A stretch of 64,000 nt of DNA, taken from the NCBI GenBank assembly GCA_951799425.1, contig OX637398.1, forward strand, positions 18,362,270 through 18,426,269. Direction: 5' to 3'. This document shows, piece after piece, positions 48,401-59,428 of this stretch; the first letter of the stretch is position 1; each line of letters starts with the position of its first letter. Made by a program: the position numbers and the translations under genes. The stretch is from Ilex aquifolium (taxonomy: Eukaryota > Streptophyta > Magnoliopsida > Aquifoliales > Aquifoliaceae). Below the pieces are notes generated by a model. The model ran no database searches and was not told where the DNA came from. It worked only from the letters and a program-made list of their open reading frames with translations.

Positions 48401-51400
48401 CAAATGATTCCAACTTCTGTCAAGTACAACTAAAACGCACAGAAAATGGCCAAATACTGGTGAAAAATGTCTCTTAAGAAAATTTGCTACATGGGGAATT
48501 AGTAACACAAGGTCCTAGATTTTCCCCACTCCAGTTGAATATTCACACATTCTGCCAATGAAGAAAATCCTCCTGGCAAAGCTAGGTTGGTAAACTTTCC
48601 CATCATTATGGAAGTACAAAAAAGTGAAGATTTTGATGACCTTCAGCCCCTCATGGTCAAAGTATCCGCCAATACCAATAAGGCTCAGTCAAGTCTTATC
48701 TGATCCGACTCGGCACCTTCCAATCCGATACCGTTCCAAAACGTAAATCACGAGTTTTAAGGAACTTGGGGGAGTCATTCAAGACATCTCCAAATCAACC
48801 TCCAGTTGCCAGAGTCTATCTCACCGAATCGGTTTATACCATTCCACAACACTATGACATGGCTTGAATCTCGAGTGATGTTAAACTTGTTCTTATATGT
48901 AGTCGGATACCATTCCGCGATGATGCGACCAATGCGGTCAATGCATTCTGAGTCAAGGGCCGATAAAGCCACCTTGAACAATGAGTCCACTATGTAGAAA
49001 TTTAAGTCCATGCAAGGGGTGTTTAGCAAAGCAACGGTGGATTGGACTGGTTTGAATTTAAATTTCAAACTAATCCAATGAAATTACAATAACCCGGATA
49101 CAATGTTCGATAAAAACAAATGGTTTTATCCAATCCTTGATTTGGATAGTAAATTATGATATTGTGGGCCCCATGGACAAACCAATTTTTTTTTTGTCAA
49201 ATCTCATAACTTTAACATTAATTTACCATCTTACCCTTAAATCCTATCCAAACTTATCTCATATCTGGCTTGGTAATTCTTGGTTACCACTTTAATATTG
49301 AATTGAAAATTTATGACTAGTTAGCTATTGTAAAAAATCAAGTTTTTTGCATTCCACTATAAACAAATTTAAAAAAGTGACCACAAATATATTTAATCCA
49401 CCCAAAATATTATACTGAAATTACTTAACAAAAAATATAACAATTGAATGCAAGAGACAATATTACATAAACATTAACCAAACGTTGCCTTATACAAAAA
49501 TACACAAAATAAAAACATCTCGGTTCCTATTCCATACTCAAGCATATGGTCATATTAACTGTTGTCTTGAACAACATAATTTGTAATTAAGTTGAAGCTA
49601 AATGCCCCAAATGCACTGATGGGTATCCAAAACCCACAACCACTGAAACCTACAAACGCCGACCTAAAAGCACAACATCACCGACCTCGGCGACGGCACG
49701 ATCATGCGGATATCCAAAACCCACAACCACAACAAATCAATCCTAGTTGAACGAGTTCGTTTCCCCTCTAGGGAGTGAGCTCGAGACCCCTCTTCACTCC
49801 AGCCGCAATACACACACCCAAAGGGGGAAGAGAGAGAGATGGAGATAACTCTTCACTCCAACCGCAAAACCACACTACTAGATAGAGGGAGACAGACCCA
49901 TCGCAAGAGAGAGGAGCGAGAGAGATCAGAGGCGGACCTTGTTCCAGGTTCGCCCAAAGATAGACACAAATGAGAGAGAGAGAGAAAGAGAGATCGGTCA
50001 TCGGCTTCTCACGGACACCCTAAATTCCGTATTTATCAGAAGCTTCTCATGAACACCTTCGATTCTGTGTTTCTGTTGGCTTGACGAGGGTTTCGGTTGA
50101 TAGAAAATAGACGACGACAACGAGAGAGACACCAGACGACGACGACGACGACGAGAGAGAGACCAGACGACCACTCGGCTGAAAGAGGAGTGAAAAGGGT
50201 TAAAAACCCTAGGAAAAAGTGTGTAGGGTGTTTTAGTAAAATTCCACATGTATCCGGTCGATGGAATTTTAATCCCACATGCCTCGTGGGTTAAAAATAT
50301 CCGGCTCAGAATGGATATTGGCCTCATTTCATACGGGCCGATGATTTCAAGCCCCAACAATTATCCCACCCTCTTTTTCATACCCAAAGCAGGGATATGT
50401 GGGCCCCCTTCACAATTTTAACCCAATCCCCCATATAATCCCCCCAAATCCAGCAATCCAAACACACCCTCACAAGAGATTTTAGCATAATGGGTTTTAG
50501 ATATGGAGAGGAGTTTCTTGATCAATCCCGCAGGTTACGTATGAATAGCCAAAGAATCATTTTTGTGTTTAGCTCAAAGCATAATAGACACATGTTAAAT
50601 GCAGAAAAGATTGAACGCACTCACTCTTCAAGCAACCAATAGCTGCGCCTTTGAAAATTTTCATTATCTTCCCCATGGGCATAGTAGCAATGCAAAACAT
50701 CAACACTTCCTGCCTGAGAAAATGTTTATTATATAAATACATTAATTTGGAAGCATGGACAAAATTTTACAAGAACGATGGCTTCTTAAACAGAATAATG
50801 CATTCGCTTGTGAAAAAATATCAGCAAATGCAACATCATTTGCACTTACCTTGAGCCTTTCATGAGCTTCTTTCACCGTTTTTCCATCTTTTTTCTTCCT
50901 CCAGTTATGGCCATCTTTTCTAAAGTACCTTAACACCTTTCGATCAAAAAGAAAAAGAGAACCATCTGAAAAGGACATGCATGTCAATCTTTAATATGTG
51001 GAAACTGTTAAATAAAAGATCACCTAATGAACATAATGCCATTTTTTAAATCACAGCATTACACAGTAAACCCACTTAAAACATGGGTATGAAAATATCA
51101 TTGAGCCTCTGACTTTTAAAATCATTAGCTACAGACAAACACAAGAGCACACCTAAAAGAGACAGACAAGTCACAAATATGGAACTGCAATAAAGCTACA
51201 GAAACTGCAAAAGGGATCAGGAAAATCTTGCTTTAAAAAATTGAACGAATAAAAATAAATAAACCAAGAGCATCAATGACAAACTTAGTAATATAAAATC
51301 AATCAACTGTAATTTTGCAGCACAGAAGATAGTTGTGTTTATCATCCCATTAGTTATTTGACAAACGATAACAAAGCAGGATCTTCACTACTGATGGGAA

Positions 51401-54186
51401 ACAGGAAAAAAAAAGGAACAAATTCTATCGGCACGCAGTTGTGATAAATGTTTTGGAAACAGATGAACAACTCAATCTCAGTCAATATCAAAGGGTTGCA
51501 AACCATATTCTCCAACATGATGTTGATTGGAAACATGAAGTAATTGTACTTTGCAGTGAGAAATACGCCGAAACTAGGATTTCGACTTTAGAATAGAGTG
51601 CCACGGAGAAAGAAGTAAACAGTTACAAAAAGACAGAAAAAAAAAAAAAGTTGGGGATAAAGCAGAGAAAGCAATAGAAATGTGCAAGATAGTTGTTGAG
51701 TTGAAAGTAGAGAGAGAGAGAGAAACAGTGGCGGAACTAGGATTTTGTCGGTGGAGCAATTCAAAACTTTCCCGCACTACATTACATTGTTATAAAACAA
51801 AATTACTCATTCATAAACTTAATGAAAAGATTTAATATTATTGAGTGTCAGTCTGGTCAATGGGTACGTCCTATAGACAACATATGGCTACATAGGGGTC
51901 AATAACTACTCTTTGAATAAAGCACCAAAAGAACTTTTTAGCGAAAAGGAAGAAACAGAACCCAATAAAGACATGCTTTCAATTAATTTCCTAAAAACCA
52001 TTCTAATGTGTAATTTGTAAAAAACAACAATACTGGTCCAAAATAAAATACGACCATACCAACAAAAATAATCAAAAAAATTAACAACACCACCACATAA
52101 AGAAGATGAAGAAGAAGAAGAATTCAATATCCGACTATACGAGAAAGGAAATACTTGCAAAGAAATGTTAGGAGGAGGTAGCTAAAAAGAAGTTCCATAT
52201 CCAAAAATGATCTAATTTGTATCTACACAGATGGTTGACCATGTAGCATGTAATAAAAGGATAATGATTCAAGAGACTAGTCTTCAAATACACAGTTGCT
52301 ACACAGACTTCATTTGAGCATCCAACACCCAAACAAATTAAATTGAAGTACTTGTAACTTGGACCAAAGAGTACTTTCAACACTCAACCCATCCAAAAGA
52401 TCATGGGATAGTAAAGAAATATTGCCTCAAAAGTTTTTCTGTGCGCTTATTATTATTAACCAATGAAATGTGGCTAGCAAACTTACTTGGAGGCCTATTT
52501 GCAGGCTCTGGAGCAATACGAAACTTTTTGTAATTTTGAAGGATTTCACAGATTTCAGCCGGACGTAGCCATCGATGCTGTGCTTCTAAGAGTATCTGCT
52601 CAATATCTACATTCAACCATAATCTCAGTCAGTAGATCTGCACAAAAAAAATTCAAATATGCATGCACAAAAGGAATCAAAGATAATGAGAAGCATCAAC
52701 ATACTAAGTTAAACCAGTTCTTATTTCATCCATTCCAAAAGCCACTCATTATCCACATATAATAACACTACAAATAATAAGCAGGAAAAAGAAAAAAGCC
52801 AAGAAAATAAGAGACATTAAATCATAAAATTGATCAACACTTCGTTCATCCATTCCAAAAGCAATGATTTGAACATATAGAATAGCATTACAAAGAAACT
52901 TCAATGTTTGACACGTGCAACCTACAAGTTACCATCTCCTTCTCATTAGCCAATTTATCTGCAATTGCTTTCACCTCCTTATTCACCTCAATTCCTTCTA
53001 ATCGCAATTCCATAGTTTCATCTCCTATCACTGGTTTTCTATCCACTCCATAATCATTTTCTCTCTTTTTTTCATTATTTGAGACCTACTGTTTTCTAAC
53101 TCTGCAACTCCTATTTTCCCTTTCCATTTCTCCCATCCCTAGAGCCATTTCTCAATGTGTGCTTGTTTTCTTACTATATAGGTGTAATAACAGAACCTGA
53201 AAATTCCTAGAAACGAAAAAGGATTTAGGAATTCTTAGTTATTTCTCCAGTTTCCCATCCTTTCAACCATGTTTGTAAGATGAGAAAGTAAGACGTCAAC
53301 TTAGCTGCTAGGCGTGTTGGCGAATATACCACGTGGTTTAGTAGCAGAAGACATGCAAAGTGAAAAACTGTTTTAGGTGTTAGGTGACTGGAGAAACCAA
53401 TCAAATTACCTAAGAAATCAGCTTAGCTGCTGGGATTTTAGCAAATATAGGACATGTGATTTGAGACTTTGAGCACATAATGTTCACAATCTAACAGATT
53501 GCACAGCCTCAAATATGGATAGAACAGCTACCAGCCAGACATGTTTATTATTTCCCCATCAAGCAAACCAATTCCAATATGATGAAAATAGTAAAATCAT
53601 CTTCTTTTTAGAGTTATTCGTCTTCCGCAAAAAGAGATTACTGGCAAAACTCCCCTTTATTCAGTTTCAAAGTCCACACTGCGAAAGAAAGCATCGAGTC
53701 TCTCATAACGAATCAAACATTCTTTTCACTCAAAATTTCGTTAGGGTTGTTGTTTTGAAGTATGACATTCATGCCTTGGAATTGGAATCATAGAAACCAC
53801 AATTGCAATCTGTAACTGAATACCGTCTTCAATTCCACTTCCATGCTCCTAAACGCAACATAAAAATCTGATTTTTCAAAAATTTCCTAGAAAGCCAATA
53901 ATTCCCAAATCACTCTAAACATGTTCGTGTATCTAAAACTAACACTAATGAATTCCAAACCGAACTCATTCCCAGTGACTCACCCCTGTAGAAATATATT
54001 ACAAAATTCTGATAATTTCAAATTCAGAAGTAGCTACGCAACTATAGTTTACCTTCAGATAAAAATAAAAAGAAAAAAGAAAAGAAAAGTTATCTGATAA
54101 ATCTCAGAAGTACTGATTGAAAAGGAGTTGAAGAACTGACCTAATTGAGTTCCCAGAGCATATCGCCGACTCTCGCTCTCCGCCAT
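39485..54186 (-). CDS. CAMTA3: calmodulin-binding transcription activator, CAMTA3/SR1-like
   Basis: Nuclear Ca2+/calmodulin-responsive transcription factor; Arabidopsis CAMTA3 binds CGCG/CGTG-type boxes, restrains salicylate immunity and promotes cold response (family knowledge). Exons (genomic, - strand): 54141-54186, 52487-52606, 50850-50965, 50625-50713, 47505-47547, 46378-46582, 46080-46190, 45633-45958, 41920-42489, 41043-41728, 40176-40764, 39712-40035, 39485-39604. All junctions are GT..AG and in frame: 3345 bases, 1114 residues, against about 1000-1050 in Arabidopsis. Domains: CG-1 DNA-binding 16-140 with basic RKDGHNWRKKKDGK at 71-84; IPT/TIG about 525-625; ankyrin repeats about 727-823 (GWTALHWAA); IQ motifs near 883-900, 938-960 and 961-980; calmodulin-binding WSVGILEKVILRWRRKG from 984; acidic C-terminus with TTTTTTS at the end. 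The start MAESESRRYALGTQL is the only ATG giving CG-1 continuity. No defect seen. Confidence 0.93.
44123..44475. repeat. CATGGTTCAA-family MITE, copy 2
   Basis: The ends CATGGTTCAAGG and the complement of CTTTGAATCATG match the termini of the element at 22661-23863, and both share an internal ATGGTATCAGGCAATT-like block (44196 here, 22735 there). At 353 bp it is much shorter. The flanking 8-mers match only at 5 of 8 positions. It lies in CAMTA intron 8. Confidence 0.65.
44951..45080. repeat. 75-bp-period tandem duplication in CAMTA intron 8
   Basis: A block of about 54 bp beginning TATTTGGAAGTAGTT and containing CAGCCCTCTTTTCTTC occurs twice, starting at 44951 and 45026, with a few substitutions. 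Confidence 0.8.
47160..47400 (-). repeat. TGTCGTG-type repeat in CAMTA intron 5
   Basis: On the - strand it contains TTTGTGTCGTGTTCAG and TGTGTTGACCC, closely resembling the core of the hAT element at 27341-28103 and the block at 25380-25870. Ends could not be fixed. Confidence 0.45.
48361..48382. repeat. poly(C) tract in CAMTA intron 4
   Basis: Twenty-two consecutive C residues followed by AAAAAG. Its exact length may be unreliable in the assembly. Confidence 0.8.
48652..48983. repeat. CATGGTTCAA-family MITE, copy 3
   Basis: The left end is CATGGTCAAAGTATCCGCC and the complement of the right end is CATTGTTCAAGGTGGC, matching the termini of the elements at 22661 and 44123 with substitutions. 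It is 332 bp and non-coding, with GATCCGACTCGG-type blocks also seen near 23640-23850. No convincing target duplication. Confidence 0.55.
49015..50470. mobile_element. 1.46-kb TIR-like unit in CAMTA intron 4
   Basis: The left end AGGGGTGTTTAGC and the complement of the right end, AGGGTGTGTTTGG, are imperfect inverted repeats of the kind common in PIF/Harbinger and hAT MITEs. Inside, 49750-50170 is rich in GA and (GAC)n repeats and resembles a gene leader, possibly captured sequence. No transposase. The target duplication is unclear. Confidence 0.4.
50966..52486 (-). other. CAMTA intron 2
   Basis: 1521 bp of AT-rich intron with an A13 run near 51640 and a short GA repeat near 51710. No element with both ends could be defined. 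Confidence 0.5.
52607..54140 (-). other. CAMTA intron 1
   Basis: 1534 bp, GT..AG, splitting codon 16. AT-rich; the frame at 53515-53793 has no recognised domain. Long first introns are common in this family. Confidence 0.5.
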
Positions 54187-54400
54187 AAACTCGTTCAATC
54201 TTATACGTCACCGATTCACTCCGATCTCAAAACTCTTTACTTCATATACGATACAGCTTATACAAGTCGGAGCTCGCCTCCTTAATTCAGTCAAAGTTGT
54301 TAAAGAATCACTGTTAACTAAGAATGATATGAGATCACGACACGATTGGGTCAAGATCTTCTATGCACTGTAGTACAACTCAGGTAAAAAACACTATCGG

Positions 54401-54424
54401 GGAGAGAGAGAGAGAGAGAGAGAA
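54401..54424. repeat. (GA)n microsatellite in CAMTA leader
   Basis: About twelve GA units, read as CT on the CAMTA strand, about 215 bases upstream of its start codon and so probably within the 5' untranslated leader. Confidence 0.75.
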
Positions 54425-55241
54425 AGGGGGGGTAAATAAAACGGCAAAAAGAGTGTGAGTACGAAGTTACAGAAGAAGGTGGGAGGGAAGGTCACTCAGA
54501 AGACCGCCGAAATGGAAAATACACTCGTGTTCACACGTAGACATCAACCTCTTTTCTTTTTTTTTGTACCTTAAAAGATTCTAAAACTTATAATTTACAC
54601 ATTTAAAAAATAATTTTCTTACATAAAAGTAGTTCAATTCAATGTAGACCTCACCACAATAACTACGTAAATTTGACGAAAACAGTAATGAGAGTTAATG
54701 TGAGGACCACAGTGTAATTATTTTATTATATTGAAGGCACAATATAAAATAATTAATTTTTGAGAGTATAAATTAAAATTTTTTTTTTAATTACAAGATG
54801 GACCATTTTTTTTTTAGCAAGTATTTCGTGACGAATTAAGAGTTACCATCTTACTACAAATGGCATCACATACTAAGTACACCCAAAAAAGTCAGTCACC
54901 CTTGTTTGGTCGGATATGTTCTAGTCTAACCCAGCTCAAGTGATAGTGATAATTGTTGAGTTTGTAGGAATAGACGATATAAGTATGGACATTCTATAGT
55001 AAAAACAAAGTACTTAAAAAATAATAAATAATATGGTATTAAAAAAAATTAATACCGTAGTCAAACCCTTCGATAGAATGTCAAAGCGTATACTTTATTC
55101 CTTTTTTATGTGAAAAACGTGGACATTAAAGATTAAAGAAGAGAAACACTAAAAATATGTGATTAATTATGTGTTTACGTGAGAGATATTAGTTGAGGAT
55201 TAAAATTTTGATTATTGCCTTTGAGAGACAAACTGATGGCC
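54425..55241 (-). other. CAMTA upstream region
   Basis: Contains the likely promoter. On the - strand an ACGTGT motif (54534-54539) fits the CGTG-type boxes that CAMTA proteins themselves bind, but a single hexamer is weak evidence. The rest is AT-rich. Confidence 0.35.
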
Positions 55242-56074
55242 TGTTTTGTTTGGTGGAAAAGTGGGTGAATGGAAAATGGTGGATAGAAAATAACATTTTT
55301 CTTTGTTTGGTATGGAAGAAAAATTGAAAGGGAAGGAAAAATGGGTGAAAAACGTATCTTCTGCGCCCACAATTTTTAATCACTCCACAAATGGGAGGAA
55401 AGTGGACGAAAGGAACGTAACTGATTGAAAAGTTATTTGGAATTACCATTTGGCAGATTATAAAACACAAATTAGGGGGAAAAAATAAGTGAGTTGCCCA
55501 CCTATTTTGTCATTTTTTATGTACAAGTGGACCAAATTAGTGGGTCTCACATCAAAGTCATTTGTTTATCACGAGAGCAATTATGGTCATTGTATGGTCA
55601 TTTTTTTTATTCATTTATCTTGTCGTACCATAGAAAATAATAAAAAATTGACCAAATTATTAATTTCTTGACTTCTTTATTCATTTTTTTAGCAAATGGA
55701 CTTTTTTGTCCTTAAAATATACTTCTAAACAGTATGTCATAATTTCAAATCAAAATCTACACATTTCTCAAAAAATATTTCTAAATATCATATTACATAT
55801 ATTTGTTGTATACATATATATTTGTTTAAAAATTTATTTGTAATAAAATATATATTTATATATAAGGGTATAATGGTAAATTAAATACATGTATCTTTTC
55901 TTTCCTTCCACTTTTTCTCCAATACCAAACAATAGAAAATTATTCTTCCAACTTTTCATCCATCGTACCAAACACAAATGAGGGACAATATTTTTCTCTC
56001 CTCCAAGGATTGAAAGTCTATTCCTCATAGTTTTCTATCCTTTCAATTTTTCATCCCTCCTACCAAACGGAACA
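55242..56074. repeat. MITE-like element, about 830 bp
   Basis: The ends TGTTTTGTTTGGTGG and the complement of CTACCAAACGGAACA are imperfect inverted repeats, each followed inward by purine-rich sequence on its own strand (GAAAAGTGGGTGAATGG and GAGGGATGAAAAATTG). Smaller TTTGGTRNRA-type blocks recur inside. Non-coding. Confidence 0.5.
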
Positions 56075-56664
56075 TAAAGAGAAGACAACCTCCGCCTTGG
56101 TGAATTATATGTGTTTATGTGAGGGATGACGATTGACAACCACTATGCTATCAAACGAGGTATCTTACCCAAAGTTATAATTTTTTAAAATTAAATTATA
56201 ATTTCTTATGGTGTAAGTTGCAACTCCAAAATACATAATCGATTATAAAATATTATGATTGATCATAAAAGTTATAATTTTAGAATATCAAATTATATTT
56301 TTTAAATATTAAGTTATAATTAAGTGAGGTTATTTATGATCGATCATAATATTTCATAATTGATTACAACAATTCATGATTGTTCATAAAGAATTTCAAT
56401 TGATTGTAATTTCATATTTAAAAATTATAACTTAACTATTAAAAATAATAATTTTTGTTATGATGCCATTTTTTTTTCCAGTACCATTGTGCTATTTGGG
56501 AGAGATACTACGATCGTTTCATATAATGGATAATAATATATCTTTTTTTGCATGCTTTGACCTTATTGAATTTTGTAGTCTTGATTATGCCTCAAATATT
56601 ATTTTAAGGCTGAAGTATCTCACTTTTCATGAAGTAAACATTTTCGGCGCTAATTGAAGATTAT
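56075..56664. other. very AT-rich intergenic stretch
   Basis: Near 56200-56450 GATTATAA, GATTGATCATAA and their complements recur in both orientations, so the stretch can fold into hairpins. No gene and no clear element ends. Confidence 0.4.
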
Positions 56665-56961
56665 GGGTGTGTTTGTTTTAGGCATTAGAAAAGAGGATTG
56701 AAAAAAATAGTGCTTGGGCCCACCTTATTCAATTTATTTTCCATGTTTGGTTAAATATTTTGAGCCCGGTATTATTACCTATAAATAATCCAGCCCCGGA
56801 TGAATAGTATATTTATATTCATGAACACCTTCTTAAATAACCCACCAAATGGTGGGTTAAAATAATGAGGTTGGAGAGTATTTGTGCAAAATAAATTTTT
56901 ATCCTTGGCAAACCCAGATAGGAGTGGGCCCACAACTTTTTAATATTTGAACCAAACAAAT
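56665..56961. repeat. MITE-like element, about 300 bp
   Basis: It starts GGGTGTGTTTGTTTTAG and ends near TTGAACCAAACAAATG. Internal inverted GGGCCCAC blocks near 56718 and 56925 support a fold-back structure. Ends are approximate. Confidence 0.4.
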
Positions 56962-57310
56962 GATAAGAGACATGATTTTAGATTTACATTATTTTATTCG
57001 GATAGATGGGTATGGGATTGTTTGGACATAAAATACAAAATTATAAAAGCATTCGATGCATGTGTAGTTGACGAGCCTAAAATAATTAAAGGATTGTCAC
57101 GTATCAAGATTTGAAGAAAATGTGGGAAGCAACCAACCACAGCTATGGTTTGAAAGATGAAATAGCTATCTAGGAGTTACGAAGTCAAATAACTGTCGAT
57201 AAAAGAGAAATTGTTGAGAGAAGTGGCAATAAAAGAGGAAAAGGAGGAAGACAAAAGACAACTTAAAAAAAAAACCCCATAAGACCCACGATTAAGGCAT
57301 TTAGGAGTAA

Positions 57311-57568
57311 TGTTAGAGTTAGTTTTTATGGAATAGTTAGTGCTGTAATCAAAGGTTGTTAAATCAATCACTTTGTAACTGAAACCTACTCAATTGAATT
57401 AATAAAGACATATTTATTTGTTAGTTCAGTATTTTATGTGTTTTGTTATTGAATTTCATCCAATGAAGTCTTGAAACAAGGCAGTAGAATCCATCCATAA
57501 TCAATCGCTTGAGAGTTGTCTGTCTATTGAGGCATTTCTATCAATCACAACAGATTTTAGAGCAATCA
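57311..57568 (+). repeat. putative short 5' LTR
   Basis: It starts TGTTAGAGTTAG and ends AGAGCAATCA (TG..CA), with an AATTAATAAAG polyadenylation-like signal near 57395-57405. A primer-binding-type TGGCATGCCCGGTAGGG follows six bases later. The left boundary is a guess; the right is better supported. Confidence 0.45.
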
Positions 57569-57573
57569 TTTTT

Positions 57574-57590
57574 TGGCATGCCCGGTAGGG
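57574..57590 (+). other. putative primer-binding site
   Basis: TGGCATGCCCGGTAGGG starts with the TGG expected opposite the CCA end of a tRNA and lies just after the putative LTR. I could not assign the tRNA. Confidence 0.45.
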
Positions 57591-57649
57591 CATCTATACT
57601 AATTTGGATCAAGAAAGATGATGCGAACAAGGAAGTAAGACGAAATTCT

Positions 57650-59428
57650 GTTTGGGGACTAACAAAACTGTAGAAATGACGCTAGTCGATGGCAATTCTA
57701 AAGCAAATTCAAGTACCCCTCCTGTGGAATCTGTGAACCTAGTGAATAGCTAGTCCAATGGCCAGGATTGTGTGCAAATACAAGAATTTGTGTAGAATCT
57801 GAAACAGGTATTGCATAATTCCAATTGTGGCATTAGGCAAGAATTATTTAATGTCATGCATGAGTTGATAAGTGTCCCAACACCAGTGTTCGGACCCATC
57901 AATCAAAGGACAAACACTACCACTAGAAATTCAATGGCGAATGAGGGAAATACTGATCATGTGGTATTCCCTATAGAAAATCAGAGGCCACCATCAATGG
58001 TTGCTAATGAGAGACCAAACGTTCCACATCAAAATCAATTTAACATGTTATTTGATGGAGAGCCCGTAGAGGCTTTTCCAAACTTCTTCCCACATAAAAA
58101 TCCTAGGGTAAGGAATGGACAAAAAATGAAGATCCCAGTGCATAGCAGACTTGGCCCCAAAGAGGAGGAGCCACTAGTTATGTATTTCAAGTGCGCAAAA
58201 GAAATAGTCAAATCTGATACAATCCCACTAGATGATGTAGTCAAGGAGTTTACTGATAAAGGACTCCAATTCAGCACCAGATGCGAAGGGGATATTCAGA
58301 TTTACAATGGTTATGTAAAAATCTTTAATGGTGCAGACCCAGGAATATTCCCAATCAAAGAAAGACATCAGTCTGGCCCCCACTACCTCTTAGAGATTAG
58401 AATGGATGCAAGGGGAACCAGGTACAAGGACCAAGCAAGAAGAGGAAAAACATAAGGGATGAATCATTATGTTGGGTCATCAGTGGCCAAAGAGACTATT
58501 TGACAAAAGATCAAGAGGTAAGAATGCCAATAACAGTAGTCCCAGAAGAGAAAAGGGATATTTGAGATCATTTCGAAGAGTGGATCAAGAACAGTAAATC
58601 CCCCTAAAGTCCATGATGATAAGTGGCACCAAGTTCAGCACCCAAAATTTTCATCTGGGGTATGATATCAAACACTCAACAGGACTCAGAAAATGAGAGA
58701 ATAGAGGAAGTCTGCAGCCTCCTTTAGAGGCTTACTCAAATCTTAGTCCATCGATGAGGAACAAAAACTCCACTTGGACAAGGGAACAACAAAAAGAAAT
58801 CAAGGAGGTCCAGATCAAGCAAAATATCTTGGACTAGAAGATTGCTAAGTTTAAACAAATACTAGATCTGTCTGAAGGGGACACATAGAAAGTATCTACA
58901 AGTTCATCAGCAAAAGGGAAAGAGAAAGTGGAAGAAGATAAGGGCATGCTCTCTGATAAGGAGTTAATGGACTTCGACAATATAGAGTCTTTTCTTAGAG
59001 ATGATGCATCATATAATATGATATTGATTTTACCTAAGTCATTCATGGCTAAGTCAGGATAGTCAAGTCAATTGGCAGGAGATGTAGAGGATAGTATTGA
59101 GTCTGTAGCAATATTTGCAGAAACAGTAAAGTAGTTTAGACCTGATGGAAGGTCTGTAAGTATCAAGCAAGGAGACTGGGGGCAAATAGATTAATATTAC
59201 ACCCACCTAGGAAAGAATTGTCTAAACACCTAAGACTATTGTACATTCGAGCCCACATCGATGGTTAACTAGTTAACAAAATCTTGGTTGATAATAGGGC
59301 AGTGGTAAATATTTTGCCTTCAAGAATGCTAAAAGTTTTAGGCAAAGAAGAAAAAGATTTGTTTCATACTGACATAATAGTATATTAACAAGATCTTAAA
59401 AATTATGCTCCTTTTGCTTGAATCTAAA
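57650..59428 (+). pseudogene. Ty3/gypsy gag-protease remnant
   Basis: The + strand encodes an open stretch (57811-58455), then broken frames ending in a retroviral-type aspartic protease region: ILVDNRAVVNILPSRMLKVL, then GKEEKDLFHTDIIV near 59280-59385. In this family the motif is normally L-V-D-N/G-G; here the Gly after Asp-Asn is Arg, which should kill the enzyme. The block at 58910-59050 (KGMLSDKELMDFDN) is typical of the gag-protease linker. At least five stops lie between 58455 and 59390. The element is cut at 59429 by the LTR-like repeat; no reverse transcriptase follows in the window. Confidence 0.65.

Larger units (their letters stand above)
47548..50624 (-). other. CAMTA intron 4
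   Basis: 3077 bp. It contains a 22-base C run, a CATGGTTCAA-family element (48652-48983) and a larger TIR-like unit (49015-50470), which together account for most of its length. No coding sequence recognised. Confidence 0.6.

Noticed and set aside
51730-51900. Possible hAT MITE start (CAGTGGCGGAACTAGG) in CAMTA intron 2
   Set aside because: No complementary right end or 8-bp duplication was found nearby.
57000-57260. Possible copia gag fragment upstream of the putative LTR at 57311
   Set aside because: A short stretch (MWEATNHSYGLKDE) is suggestive, but it has stops and no further gag or zinc knuckle, too little to annotate.
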